From Bacteroidales bacterium (lineage in GTDB: Bacteria > Bacteroidota > Bacteroidia > Bacteroidales > UBA1402), in contig JAJFTH010000003.1 in the NCBI GenBank assembly GCA_021373135.1, positions 124,001 to 188,000 on the forward strand: a DNA stretch of 64,000 nucleotides, given 5' to 3'. Both the position numbers and the translations under genes were made by a program. How positions within the stretch are numbered: the stretch's first letter is position 1; each line of letters starts with the position of its first letter. Below are positions 17,306 through 26,391 of the stretch, one piece after another. The notes below the pieces were generated by a model, which was not told where the DNA came from, did not search any database, and saw nothing but the letters and a program-made list of their open reading frames with translations.

Positions 17306-18057
17306 GAATTCTTATCATCGAAGATGAGCTTCCTGCACAAATTCAGCTTGAGAGACTCATTCAATCATTTTTTCCTAAATCTGATATTGTAGCGAAGATT
17401 GACTCCGTAAAAGCATCTGTTTCATGGCTTGAGAAAAACCACGCAGATCTGATATTTATGGATGTAGAATTATCAGATGGCCAATGTTTTGAAATATTCA
17501 AACAAGTTTCTATTGACACGCCCATCATCATCACTACAGCATATAGTGATTATGCCATTAAGGCATTTAAGGTGAATAGCATTGATTATTTATTGAAGCC
17601 AATAGATGACGGTGAATTTGTTCAAGCTGTAGAAAAATCAATTAGATATAATCAGAAAGAGCGTTTTGATTTTCGGAATATGGAAAGATTACTTATCCAA
17701 AATACTACGAAAGAATATAAAAAACGTCTTACAATAAAAATCGGAGATCATATCCATATTTTGAATATGGATGAAATAGCCTATTTTTATTCGGAAGAGA
17801 AAGCTACATTTGTTGTAACAAATGCGGATAAACGCTATATTCTGGATTATTCACTTGATAGTTTAGATGACCAGCTTAATCCAAAAGACTTTTTCCGAGT
17901 TTCCCGTGGATGTGTTGTCAACATCAAATCCGTGCAATCCGCTTCAAAGTTCTTCAACAGTCGGCTTAAAATCAAACTAAATCTCCCCATGAAAAAAGAT
18001 ATTCTGGTAAGCCGTGCTCGTGTTTCTGAATTCTTAAAATGGCTGGAAGGATTGTAA
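17302..18057 (+). CDS. LytTR-family response regulator
   Basis: A 251-residue protein: receiver domain at about 1-120 (IIEDELPAQ acidic pair; LIFMDVELSDG with phospho-acceptor Asp54; TAYSDYAIKAF; LLKPID) and a LytTR DNA-binding domain at about 145-250 (DEIAYFYSEEKATFVVT, FFRVSRGCVVNIKSV). LytTR proteins bind paired short direct repeats upstream of target promoters. The nearest downstream gene is susC, 190 bp away on the same strand, with a 9-bp direct repeat at its promoter, so the PUL is the first candidate target. Confidence 0.92.
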   Translation: MRILIIEDELPAQIQLERLIQSFFPKSDIVAKIDSVKASVSWLEKNHADLIFMDVELSDGQCFEIFKQVSIDTPIIITTAYSDYAIKAFKVNSIDYLLKPIDDGEFVQAVEKSIRYNQKERFDFRNMERLLIQNTTKEYKKRLTIKIGDHIHILNMDEIAYFYSEEKATFVVTNADKRYILDYSLDSLDDQLNPKDFFRVSRGCVVNIKSVQSASKFFNSRLKIKLNLPMKKDILVSRARVSEFLKWLEGL

Positions 18058-18108
18058 TTCATCACACTAATTCTTCATTTCGTCAGAAAAGAATATTTAT
18101 TTTCATTG

Positions 18109-18154
18109 TTTGCCAGGATATTTGTCAGGTAAAAATACTTGAGATCTATACTTG
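18109..18154 (+). promoter_or_regulatory. Candidate susC promoter with overlapping direct repeat
   Basis: TTTGCCAGG (18109-18117) and TTTGTCAGG (18121-18129) form a 9-bp direct repeat with one difference and a 12-bp period. The second copy supplies a possible -33 TTTG, 22 bp before TATACTTG (18147-18154), a 7/8 match to TAnnTTTG. The weak, wide-spaced promoter plus direct repeats fits an activator-dependent promoter, plausibly for the LytTR regulator. Confidence 0.45.
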
Positions 18155-18156
18155 GC

Positions 18157-18210
18157 ATGGAAATATTTTATTCCATAGGTTTCAATTGTATGTGTATCCT
18201 CTAAAGGATA
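18157..18210 (+). promoter_or_regulatory. Two small hairpins in the susC leader
   Basis: ATGGAA/TTCCAT (18157-18162, 18171-18176) and TATCCT/AGGATA (18195-18200, 18205-18210) are consecutive short inverted repeats in the predicted 5' leader of susC. They may shape mRNA stability or expose a target for a small RNA. No function can be assigned. Confidence 0.4.
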
Positions 18211-18247
18211 GAGAAAACCTTAAATTACTAATTAAATCATTTACAAC

Positions 18248-21190
18248 ATGAAAAAAATCAGATTTATGCTTTCAGTCTTTTTCCTTTTGTGCTTGAGTGT
18301 GAATTCTATAGCACAAAGAAAGACCTTGCAAGGCACGGTGGTAGACAAAGATAACCAAGCAATAATTGGTGCTTCTGTGATAGAAAAGGGTACCCAAAAC
18401 GGAACCATCACAGATGCTGATGGGAATTGTGTTATCAGTGTAAGCAAACCAAATGCCATCATTCAGATTAGCTCTATTGGTTTCGAAAACAAAGAACTGA
18501 CAGCATCAGATTTTTCCGGAAGGAAAAGGATTCAGCTTATTGAATCGTCCGTTTCACTAAACGAAGTGATTACTATTGGTTACGGACAGGTCAGAAAAGG
18601 TGATGCCACAGGATCTTTAAATACGATAAAGCCAGATGCTCTTAATAAAGGAAGGCAATTGACCGTTCAGGATGCCTTGGTAGGTAAAGTTGCCGGAGTC
18701 AATATTGTTCCAGGATCAGGAGCACCTGGTACTGGTGGTACCATCCGCATACGTATGGGAGCTTCACTTTCTGCTACCAATGACCCTCTTATTGTCATTG
18801 ATGGAATACCTGTAAGCAACACGTCTGTCAGTTCAATCAATCCAAATGATATAGCCACCTTCACCGTTTTGAAAGATGCTTCTGCTACTGCTATTTACGG
18901 TTCTCGTGCTTCGAATGGTGTAATCATCATTACAACAAAAAAAGGCAATGAAAATGGCGATGGAAAGCCACAGATAAATTATAGCAGTAATTTTACATTG
19001 AGTGATGTGTCCGGTAAGCTGGATGCTCTCTCTGCAGATGAATATCGTATAGCATTTGCTGAAAACTCTGGAGCACCTGCTGACTTTGAATTGGGTACAG
19101 CTTCTACAAATTGGCAAAATGAAATATATCGTTCGGCTTATGGCACAGACCATAATCTATCTGTAACAGGAAATGCCAAGCATATTCCTTACCGGGTATC
19201 CGTTGGCTATACCAATCAAAATGGAATTATCAAGCAAAATAATTATGAGCGATTTAATGCCGGATTAGGTTTGTCCCCCAAATTTTTTGAAAAACACTTA
19301 TCTGTAGACATTAATTTAAAAGGTAGCATTGAAAATGATAAATCCATTTCCGAAGATATAATCGGCACAGCCGTCTCGTTTGATCCGACTCGTCCAGTCC
19401 ATGAATCTTATACCAATAATGTCGGCCTTGGATATTTTACCTGGATGTCAGGAGGTGCACCGATTGCTATAGCTTCAAGTAATCCTGTTGCCGATCTTTA
19501 TCTAACGGATAAATTAGATAAAACCATGCGCTCTATTGGAAATATAGCTTTAGATTATAAAGTCCATGGCCTCGAAGATTTGCATCTTAATCTGAATGTA
19601 GGTTATGACATATTGAGAAATAATAATGACGAGTTCTCTCCTCAATATGCTCCTTTGATGTATATTTCCAACCAAAAAGATGGGACAGGAAAAGATTATT
19701 CCTATGTTCAAGATAAGAAAAACTACTTATTGGATTTGTATGCCAACTACAGCAAGAAATTTGGAGAAAACCACTCTTTAAGTGCAATGGGCGGTTATGG
19801 ATGGCAACGCTTTTGGTATAAAAACAACAGCACGACAAACGACACTTTTGGTAACGAACTATCTTCACCATTACATGAGGAAGCAGAATTATATCTTCTT
19901 TCTTTCTTCGGACGTTTAAATTATTCTTACGCCCAAAAATACCTACTTACAGCGTCATTAAGAGCCGATGCATCTTCCCGTTTTTCATCTGAAAATCGTT
20001 GGGGATATTTTCCTTCAGTAGCAGCCGCTTGGCGCATCAAAGAAGAGAACTTTCTTAAAGACGTAGATTTTTTATCCGATCTGAAACTACGTTTAAGCTA
20101 TGGGCAAACAGGGCAACAAGATATTGGTTCCTATTATCAACATCTTTCCACTTATACCGCATCTTATAACGAGTCCCGTTATCTATTTGGAGATAAATGG
20201 ACCACAATATATCGACCAGATGGATATGATCCAAATATAAAATGGGAAACAACAGAAACGTACAATTTTGGTTTAGATTATGGCTTCCTAAATAATCGTA
20301 TTTCCGGTGGCATTGATATCTATAAACGTTATACATCAGATCTTCTGAATGAAATATATGTTCCTGCCGGAAGTAATTTTACCAATGTTATCGAAACAAA
20401 TATTGGAAATATGGAAAGCAAAGGTATTGAATTTGCTATAAGCGGAATTCCTGTAAAAACCAAAGATTGGGAATGGACTATAGGTGGAAATTTTACCTGG
20501 AATGATTCCAAGATTACAAAATTAAATACAATTGATACGGATGATAATTATATAAAAACAGGAGATGCAGGCGGTACGGGTAAATATCTTCAAGTACATA
20601 TGGTCGGCGAAACACCCAACACCTTCTTCCTATTGAAACAAGCTTACGATGAGAATGGAAAACCACTTGACGGACAATATGTTAAAGAGGATGGAACGAT
20701 TACGACAAGTGAAGAAGATGTAAATAAATATGTAACCGGTAAAACTTCGAAGGCACCCTATTATTACGGATTATCAACCAGACTTATTTATAAGGATTGG
20801 GACTTTGGAATAAATGGTCATGGTAGTTTTGGCAATTATGTATATAACTATGTTGCAGCAAGTGAGTCCTTGGATGATTTATATACTGCAAACGGCACAT
20901 CCGGAAATATTCTTAAATCAACACTTGAAACAGGATTTACCCAACAACGCCTTTATACCGACTATTTTCTTGAGAATGGCGCTTTTTTCCGTCTTGATAA
21001 TATAACCTTGGGTTATACATTCAAAAAGTTGTGGAATTCATCAAGTTCTTTACGCTTGTCGTTTAGTGCTCAAAATATTGTCACTATTACCGGTTATTCA
21101 GGGCTTGATCCTGAAATATACAGCGGTATAGACAAAAATGTGTATCAACGTCCGAGGGTTTATATGCTTGGCGTGAATCTAAACTTTTAA
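18248..21190 (+). CDS. SusC/RagA-type TonB-dependent outer-membrane receptor
   Basis: A 980-residue protein. Signal peptide about 1-22 (ends NSIAQ), carboxypeptidase-regulatory-like domain about 25-105 (GTVVDKDNQAIIGASV), plug about 115-235 with the SusC/RagA signature DPLIVIDGIPVSN and DASATAIYGSRASNGVIIITTKKG, then a 22-stranded barrel ending in an aromatic residue (GVNLNF). It forms the TonB-driven import channel for a glycan bound by the SusD partner encoded 18 bp downstream. The substrate is inferred as alpha-glucan from the adjacent GH31 and GH13 genes. Confidence 0.95.
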   Translation: MKKIRFMLSVFFLLCLSVNSIAQRKTLQGTVVDKDNQAIIGASVIEKGTQNGTITDADGNCVISVSKPNAIIQISSIGFENKELTASDFSGRKRIQLIESSVSLNEVITIGYGQVRKGDATGSLNTIKPDALNKGRQLTVQDALVGKVAGVNIVPGSGAPGTGGTIRIRMGASLSATNDPLIVIDGIPVSNTSVSSINPNDIATFTVLKDASATAIYGSRASNGVIIITTKKGNENGDGKPQINYSSNFTLSDVSGKLDALSADEYRIAFAENSGAPADFELGTASTNWQNEIYRSAYGTDHNLSVTGNAKHIPYRVSVGYTNQNGIIKQNNYERFNAGLGLSPKFFEKHLSVDINLKGSIENDKSISEDIIGTAVSFDPTRPVHESYTNNVGLGYFTWMSGGAPIAIASSNPVADLYLTDKLDKTMRSIGNIALDYKVHGLEDLHLNLNVGYDILRNNNDEFSPQYAPLMYISNQKDGTGKDYSYVQDKKNYLLDLYANYSKKFGENHSLSAMGGYGWQRFWYKNNSTTNDTFGNELSSPLHEEAELYLLSFFGRLNYSYAQKYLLTASLRADASSRFSSENRWGYFPSVAAAWRIKEENFLKDVDFLSDLKLRLSYGQTGQQDIGSYYQHLSTYTASYNESRYLFGDKWTTIYRPDGYDPNIKWETTETYNFGLDYGFLNNRISGGIDIYKRYTSDLLNEIYVPAGSNFTNVIETNIGNMESKGIEFAISGIPVKTKDWEWTIGGNFTWNDSKITKLNTIDTDDNYIKTGDAGGTGKYLQVHMVGETPNTFFLLKQAYDENGKPLDGQYVKEDGTITTSEEDVNKYVTGKTSKAPYYYGLSTRLIYKDWDFGINGHGSFGNYVYNYVAASESLDDLYTANGTSGNILKSTLETGFTQQRLYTDYFLENGAFFRLDNITLGYTFKKLWNSSSSLRLSFSAQNIVTITGYSGLDPEIYSGIDKNVYQRPRVYMLGVNLNF

Positions 21191-21193
21191 ATT

Positions 21194-21199
21194 AGGAGG
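21194..21199 (+). promoter_or_regulatory. Strong Shine-Dalgarno before susD
   Basis: AGGAGG ends 9 bp before the susD ATG at 21209. Such perfect sites are unusual in Bacteroidota and fix this start. Confidence 0.7.
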
Positions 21200-21208
21200 A
21201 ATCTATTT

Positions 21209-22903
21209 ATGAAAACAAATATCATAAAATATATATCTATTGCTGTTTTAACACTTCCCCTGTTTACATCTTGTCTAAGCGACTTGGACACATTGCCACT
21301 GGATTCCAATCAGCTTGTAGGTGAAGAGGTTTATCAAACATCCGATGGCTATCGTGGCGTATTGGCCAAGTGTTATGCATCATTGATCCTTACAGGTCAA
21401 GAGGGTGGAGACGGCGGAGATGGTGACGTACCAAGTATTGATGAAGGTTACAGTGGTTATACCAGGGCACTCTTCTATCTTCAGGAAGCATCTACCGATG
21501 AAATTGCGTTTCATGCAGGTAGTAGTCACGGTTCACTCACTATGTTATATATGAACTGGAATCCATCTACCAAGCTTGTCAGTTATCCATACTATCGCCT
21601 TTATATGGCGATAGGGTATTGCAATGAATTCTTGCGTGAATGCACTGAATCCAAACTGAAAGACAGGGGTGTATACGAAAAACTTAAAAATGAATATGAA
21701 TACTATAGGGCAGAAGTCCGTTTTATCCGTGCATACTGCTATAATGCGATATGTGACCTTTACGGATCAGCACCATTTGTAGACGAAACAATGGCTATAG
21801 GAACCATTCCCAGTCAGAAAACCCGAAAAGAAATTTATGATTATGTCGTATCAGAAGGAGAAGCATTGACGACATTGCTAAAAGAACCTGGTACCAATGA
21901 ATATGGTCGTGTGGATCAAGTTGCAGATTGGTTTTTATTGGCCCGTGTATATTTAAATGCAAAGACTTGGGTTAATGAGGACCAGTATGAGAAAGCATAC
22001 CTTTATGCTAAAAAAGTAATTGAAGATGAAAATTATCATTTGGCTCCCGATTATCGTCAAATATTCTTGGCTGATAACAATACCTGTTCTGAAATAATAT
22101 GGCCTTTGGTTCAAGATGCCGACAATGCACAAAGCAGTGCTGGTACTAATTTCTGTATTAAAGCATTGATGAATGGCAGTATGAATAATTACTTTTTTAC
22201 GGGTGTTGGAACCAAAGGTTGGGGAAATGGCCGAGTAAAAACACAATTGGTTGATTTATTTGATCTATCCGATCAAACTTTTGATGTAAACGACACATGG
22301 GGTGATAATAAAAAAGACAAAAGAGCTCAATTTTTTACGATAGGCCATACCAAAGAAACTTGGGTTACGGGAAAAGCCTTCCAGAAAGATTTTGCCAATG
22401 GATATGCTTGTATTAAATGGAGAAATGTCACAAAAGACAGAAAAGAACTTGTAGAAGGCGGAACTGTTTATTCTTCTGTTGATTTTCCGATGTTCCGTAC
22501 AGCAGATGCTTATTTAATGGCTGCAGAAGCTATTCTTCGTGGCGCAAGCGGAACTCGTCAAAATGCGTTGGATTATGTGAATGAAGTTAGAGACAGAGCC
22601 TATATGTCAGGTAGTTATGGTAATGGAATATCCGGAAGAATCACCGACAGTCAGTTGACATTAGATTTCATTTTGGCAGAACGCGGACGTGAATTATATA
22701 CAGAACTGATACGCCGTACTGATCTTATCCGTTTTGATAAATATACAAAAGGATACAATTGGGATTGGAAAGGAAGTGACGGTGCCGCTGGAAATTATGT
22801 AGGAAAAGACGTTGATGACAAATACAAGTTGTTCCCAATACCACAAGATGAATTTACGGTTAATCCGTATTTAACTCAAAATTCAAACTATGTAAATAAC
22901 TGA
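21209..22903 (+). CDS. SusD/RagB-type surface glycan-binding lipoprotein
   Basis: A 564-residue lipoprotein. The lipobox is LFTSC with lipidated Cys22, followed by a Ser-Asp-Leu-Asp segment of the kind seen in surface-exported Bacteroidota lipoproteins. SusD features include TPR-like helices (YYRAEVRFIRAYCYNAICDLYG), FPMFRTADAYLMAAEA, and the conserved end ILAERGRELYTELIRRTDLIRF. It caps the SusC barrel and hands over oligosaccharide. A strong intergenic palindrome follows the gene. Confidence 0.95.
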   Translation: MKTNIIKYISIAVLTLPLFTSCLSDLDTLPLDSNQLVGEEVYQTSDGYRGVLAKCYASLILTGQEGGDGGDGDVPSIDEGYSGYTRALFYLQEASTDEIAFHAGSSHGSLTMLYMNWNPSTKLVSYPYYRLYMAIGYCNEFLRECTESKLKDRGVYEKLKNEYEYYRAEVRFIRAYCYNAICDLYGSAPFVDETMAIGTIPSQKTRKEIYDYVVSEGEALTTLLKEPGTNEYGRVDQVADWFLLARVYLNAKTWVNEDQYEKAYLYAKKVIEDENYHLAPDYRQIFLADNNTCSEIIWPLVQDADNAQSSAGTNFCIKALMNGSMNNYFFTGVGTKGWGNGRVKTQLVDLFDLSDQTFDVNDTWGDNKKDKRAQFFTIGHTKETWVTGKAFQKDFANGYACIKWRNVTKDRKELVEGGTVYSSVDFPMFRTADAYLMAAEAILRGASGTRQNALDYVNEVRDRAYMSGSYGNGISGRITDSQLTLDFILAERGRELYTELIRRTDLIRFDKYTKGYNWDWKGSDGAAGNYVGKDVDDKYKLFPIPQDEFTVNPYLTQNSNYVNN

Positions 22904-22920
22904 TAAATGACTATGATTTT

Positions 22921-22951
22921 ACAGGACATGTTGTATCACAACATGTCCTGT
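22921..22951. terminator. Perfect 14-bp palindrome between susD and the phosphatase gene
   Basis: ACAGGACATGTTGT, a 3-nt loop, then its exact complement ACAACATGTCCTGT. The hairpin is very stable but is followed by AATTAAAATT, not a clean T-run. It may be a partial terminator or a 3'-end protector giving higher susCD than enzyme mRNA, as intergenic hairpins do in other operons. Confidence 0.6.
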
Positions 22952-23031
22952 AATTAAAATTATTTATCAAAGAAAATGTCTGTTCGTTTTCCTTTTTTTT
23001 TATTTGCATTAATTTACATAAGAATTTAAAA

Positions 23032-24147
23032 ATGAATATAATAAAATACTCGTTAATCGTATTTACGGGGTTATCTCTATTCTCATGCAATACAAATCGT
23101 GCTTTAAGTGAAAACGACCAGGCAGGCGTAAAGAACGTTATCTATATGATTGGTGACGGTATGGGGCTGGCTCATGTAACAGCAATGATGATTGAACAAA
23201 AATACGAGCCTTGCGCTTTTGACAGAGCTGAAGCTGTGGGCCTTGTCAAGACTTTTTCTGCCAACAACCGGATCACGGATTCAGCAGCAGCTGGTACAGC
23301 TCTGGCAACAGGCAACAAAACCAATAATGGCATGCTGGGATTGACACCTGGAGGTGATACTATCCAGAGTGTGCTTTCACGTGCCGGCGTATTTGGGAAA
23401 AAAACGGGCATTGTCGTTACTTGTGAAATTGAAAATGCAACTCCTGCTGCGTTTTATGCACATGTTGATAACCGGAGCAAATCGGCAGAGATTGCATTAC
23501 AACTTTCTCATGACAGTATTGACGTTCTTTTCGGTGGGGGAATGAAGTATTTCAACGGACGGGATGACGGAATAGATCTTGTTAAAAATCTTAAAGCAAA
23601 AAATTATCAGGTTTTTGATAAATGGACTGATGCCATACAAGTTAAAAATGGAAAAGTTGCGGCATTTGTTGCTCCCGGCCACCTTCCGTACCATGATGAC
23701 GGCAGAGGTGATTTTTTGCCTGAAGCTACATCAAAAGCATTGGAAATATTGACCAACGATAGTCAGGCATCTGGTAACAAAGGCTTTTTTATGATGGTTG
23801 AAGGCTCACAAATAGATTGGGCAAGTCATGGAAACCAATTCTCCAAGTTGTTGCATGAGGTGAACGATTTTGAAAAGTCAGTTAAGATAGCTTTTGATTA
23901 TGCAGACGCACATCCTGGAACCTTAGTTGTTGTTACGGCTGACCATGAAACGGGTGGCCTTATTATGCCTTCAGGAAATGTGGATTTTACTAAAAGCGAG
24001 AGTGGTATAGATTACAAATTCGGCTCAGTCAGTCATACCGGTATCATGGTTCCGCTGTTTGCCTATGGTAAAGGTGCTGCAAACTTTACAGGTATTTTTG
24101 ATAATACAGATGTGCCAAAAATAATAAATAAGTTATTAGGTTTATAA
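23032..24147 (+). CDS. Alkaline phosphatase lipoprotein
   Basis: A 371-residue PhoA-family alkaline phosphatase. The lipobox is LFSC with lipidated Cys19. Metal and active-site motifs are MIGDGMGLAHVTA (first metal Asp), TDSAAAGTALATGNK (nucleophilic Ser of DSAAAGTA) and VTADHETGG. It is shorter than E. coli PhoA (471), as is common for Bacteroidota members that lack some insertions. It should remove phosphate from monoesters in the periplasm or at the cell surface. It lies inside the PUL, between susD and GH31, on the same strand. Confidence 0.95.
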   Translation: MNIIKYSLIVFTGLSLFSCNTNRALSENDQAGVKNVIYMIGDGMGLAHVTAMMIEQKYEPCAFDRAEAVGLVKTFSANNRITDSAAAGTALATGNKTNNGMLGLTPGGDTIQSVLSRAGVFGKKTGIVVTCEIENATPAAFYAHVDNRSKSAEIALQLSHDSIDVLFGGGMKYFNGRDDGIDLVKNLKAKNYQVFDKWTDAIQVKNGKVAAFVAPGHLPYHDDGRGDFLPEATSKALEILTNDSQASGNKGFFMMVEGSQIDWASHGNQFSKLLHEVNDFEKSVKIAFDYADAHPGTLVVVTADHETGGLIMPSGNVDFTKSESGIDYKFGSVSHTGIMVPLFAYGKGAANFTGIFDNTDVPKIINKLLGL

Positions 24148-24191
24148 TTCTAAGGTTTTTATAGAAAAGTGTACGCAATATTTATAATAAA

Positions 24192-26333
24192 ATGATTATG
24201 ACAAGAAATTTTCTTTCATTCATATTACTCTTTCTAACACTGACGGTTGCATCGGAGGCGAAAGATCAGCGGGACAAATTGATAGCCCGCCAAGTCGCAG
24301 TATTCTATCCTTCGGATTTTGATTCTGTGGCCAATATGCCCTCTTTTGCTTTGATAAAAGAATTTCCTGCTATTGGAAAAGTTCCGGATTCCTGGAAACT
24401 TAATCCTGTATTTTTTCATTCTGGTAAGTATAGTTGCGTGTCTCTTCCTGTAAAAAAAGGGACCAGTTTATATGGATCAGGTGAAACGACCGGATCGTTG
24501 CTAAGAAATGGAAATGATATCACATTATGGAATACCGATAATTTTAATTATGCAGGTTTTGATGGAAAGCAACTTTATCAGTCTCATCCGTGGGTTCTTG
24601 GCGTAAATGTAGACGGTACAGCTTTTGGTATAATAGCTGATAATACCTGGAAGCAAAAACTTATTTTGAATGATAGCATCAAATTCATCTCTGAAGGACC
24701 TGCTTTTCGTGTAATCGTTATACAAAAAGACTCTCCTCAGGCTGTTTTGACAGCCCTGTCTGAACTTGTTGGAAAAATGGATTTGCCCCCGCTCTGGAGT
24801 CTGGGATATCAACAATGCCGTTATTCTTATTTTCCTGATAGTAGAGTAAAACAAATTGCAGATGAATTTCGTAACCGGAAAATTCCTTGCGATGTAATAT
24901 GGTTTGACATAGATTATATGGATAAATTCAAAGTTTTTACGTTTGATAAAAATATCTTTCCTGACCCTAAAGGTTTAAATGATTATCTTCATGATAGAAG
25001 CTTTAAAACTATTTGGATGATTGATCCTGGGATTAAAGCAGAAGAAGGATACATGGTGTATGATTCCGGCTCAAAAGGCAACCATTGGATTAAAGATAAG
25101 AACGGCAAGGATTTTGTTGGTAAAGTGTGGCCTGGTGATTGTAAATTTCCGGATTTCACAAGGCCACAAACGCAAAAATGGTGGAGTGACTTCTATAAGG
25201 ATTTTATGGCAACAGGTATAGACGGCGTTTGGAATGATATGAATGAACCGTCTGTTTTTGAGGTGGATAGTAAAACCATGCCAATTGATAATCAACACCG
25301 TGGTGGGGAGCTCTTGCCCCCGGGGCCGCATCTCCGTTACCATAATGTGTACGGTATGCTGATGATCAAATTTTCACGCGAAGGAATTTTGAAAGTTCAT
25401 CCTGATAAACGGCCTTTCATTCTTTCGAGGTCTGGGTATCTGGGAAGCCATCGTTATGGTGCAACCTGGACTGGAGACAACATGGCTTCCACCGATCATC
25501 TCCGGCTTTCCATTCCTATGTCTCTCAATTTAGGGCTTTCAGGTCAATTTTTTAACGGTGCTGATATTGGTGGATTTGCAGAAAATACAACGCCTGAGCT
25601 TTTTGGACAGTGGATAGCATTGGGTGTTTTTTATCCATTTTCCAGAGGACATGCATGCAAGGGCTCGAATGACAAAGAACCCTGGGCTTTTGGCCCTGAG
25701 ATTGAAAAAGTATCACAGATGGCCTTGAACAGACGCTATCGACTTCTTCCATATCTCTATACACTGTTTCAGGAGGCATCTTCAACAGGTGTACCTGTGA
25801 TGCGTCCCATCTTTTTTGCTGATATAAAGGATACGACACTTCGTCGTGAAGAACAATCATTTCTTTTGGGTAAGGATTTGATGGTTATTCCAAAATGGGC
25901 AAAAAATCCGGCCATGCCAAAAGGAATTTGGAGAAACATTTCCATTGCTGGTGAAAACAGTCAGAATGATCAGTATCAACCGGATGTAAAAATTCGTGAA
26001 GGAGCTATTGTTCCGGTTGGAAAATGCATTCAGAATACGACAGAATACAGTACCGACTCGCTGACACTGATTATTTCAACCAATGCCAATGGTTTTGCAG
26101 AAGGAAGATTGTACGAAGATGCCGGTGATGGGTTTGGTTATAAACGGGGTCAGTATGCTTTTTGGACTTTCTCTGCCAGCACAAAAAGCGGAGTCGTAAC
26201 GGTGAAAGCCAGAAAATCTGAAGGGCGATTATCTTCAAAACCAAAAATGTTTAAAGTCATGCTATATACAAAAAATGGTGTTATTGAAAGTTCCTGGAAA
26301 AAAGGCCCAGTCTTAAATATAAAATTTAGGTGA
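24192..26333 (+). CDS. GH31 family glycoside hydrolase, probable alpha-glucosidase
   Basis: A 713-residue protein with a signal peptide (about 1-22), an N-terminal beta-sandwich, the GH31 barrel, and C-terminal beta domains. Catalytic residues are visible: WNDMNEPSVF with nucleophile Asp349, and TWTGDN with the acid/base Asp429. The barrel also shows YQQCRYSYFPDSRV and the IWFDIDYMD-type segment. Family members retain configuration and most often release glucose from alpha-1,4/1,6 glucans; alpha-xylosidase or other activities cannot be excluded. An alternative ATG lies at 24198. It replaces the GH97 SusB of the classical sus locus. Confidence 0.93.
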   Translation: MIMTRNFLSFILLFLTLTVASEAKDQRDKLIARQVAVFYPSDFDSVANMPSFALIKEFPAIGKVPDSWKLNPVFFHSGKYSCVSLPVKKGTSLYGSGETTGSLLRNGNDITLWNTDNFNYAGFDGKQLYQSHPWVLGVNVDGTAFGIIADNTWKQKLILNDSIKFISEGPAFRVIVIQKDSPQAVLTALSELVGKMDLPPLWSLGYQQCRYSYFPDSRVKQIADEFRNRKIPCDVIWFDIDYMDKFKVFTFDKNIFPDPKGLNDYLHDRSFKTIWMIDPGIKAEEGYMVYDSGSKGNHWIKDKNGKDFVGKVWPGDCKFPDFTRPQTQKWWSDFYKDFMATGIDGVWNDMNEPSVFEVDSKTMPIDNQHRGGELLPPGPHLRYHNVYGMLMIKFSREGILKVHPDKRPFILSRSGYLGSHRYGATWTGDNMASTDHLRLSIPMSLNLGLSGQFFNGADIGGFAENTTPELFGQWIALGVFYPFSRGHACKGSNDKEPWAFGPEIEKVSQMALNRRYRLLPYLYTLFQEASSTGVPVMRPIFFADIKDTTLRREEQSFLLGKDLMVIPKWAKNPAMPKGIWRNISIAGENSQNDQYQPDVKIREGAIVPVGKCIQNTTEYSTDSLTLIISTNANGFAEGRLYEDAGDGFGYKRGQYAFWTFSASTKSGVVTVKARKSEGRLSSKPKMFKVMLYTKNGVIESSWKKGPVLNIKFR

Positions 26334-26391
26334 GAAAGTAGATTTTTGCTGTATCTTTAATGGTGGAGTCGTCATTTTATACTTTTATCGC

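Noticed and set aside
18248-22903. Reading the susC-susD pair as proof of a starch-specific system
   Set aside because: SusC/SusD sequences do not reveal substrate; only the nearby GH31 and GH13 genes point to alpha-glucan.
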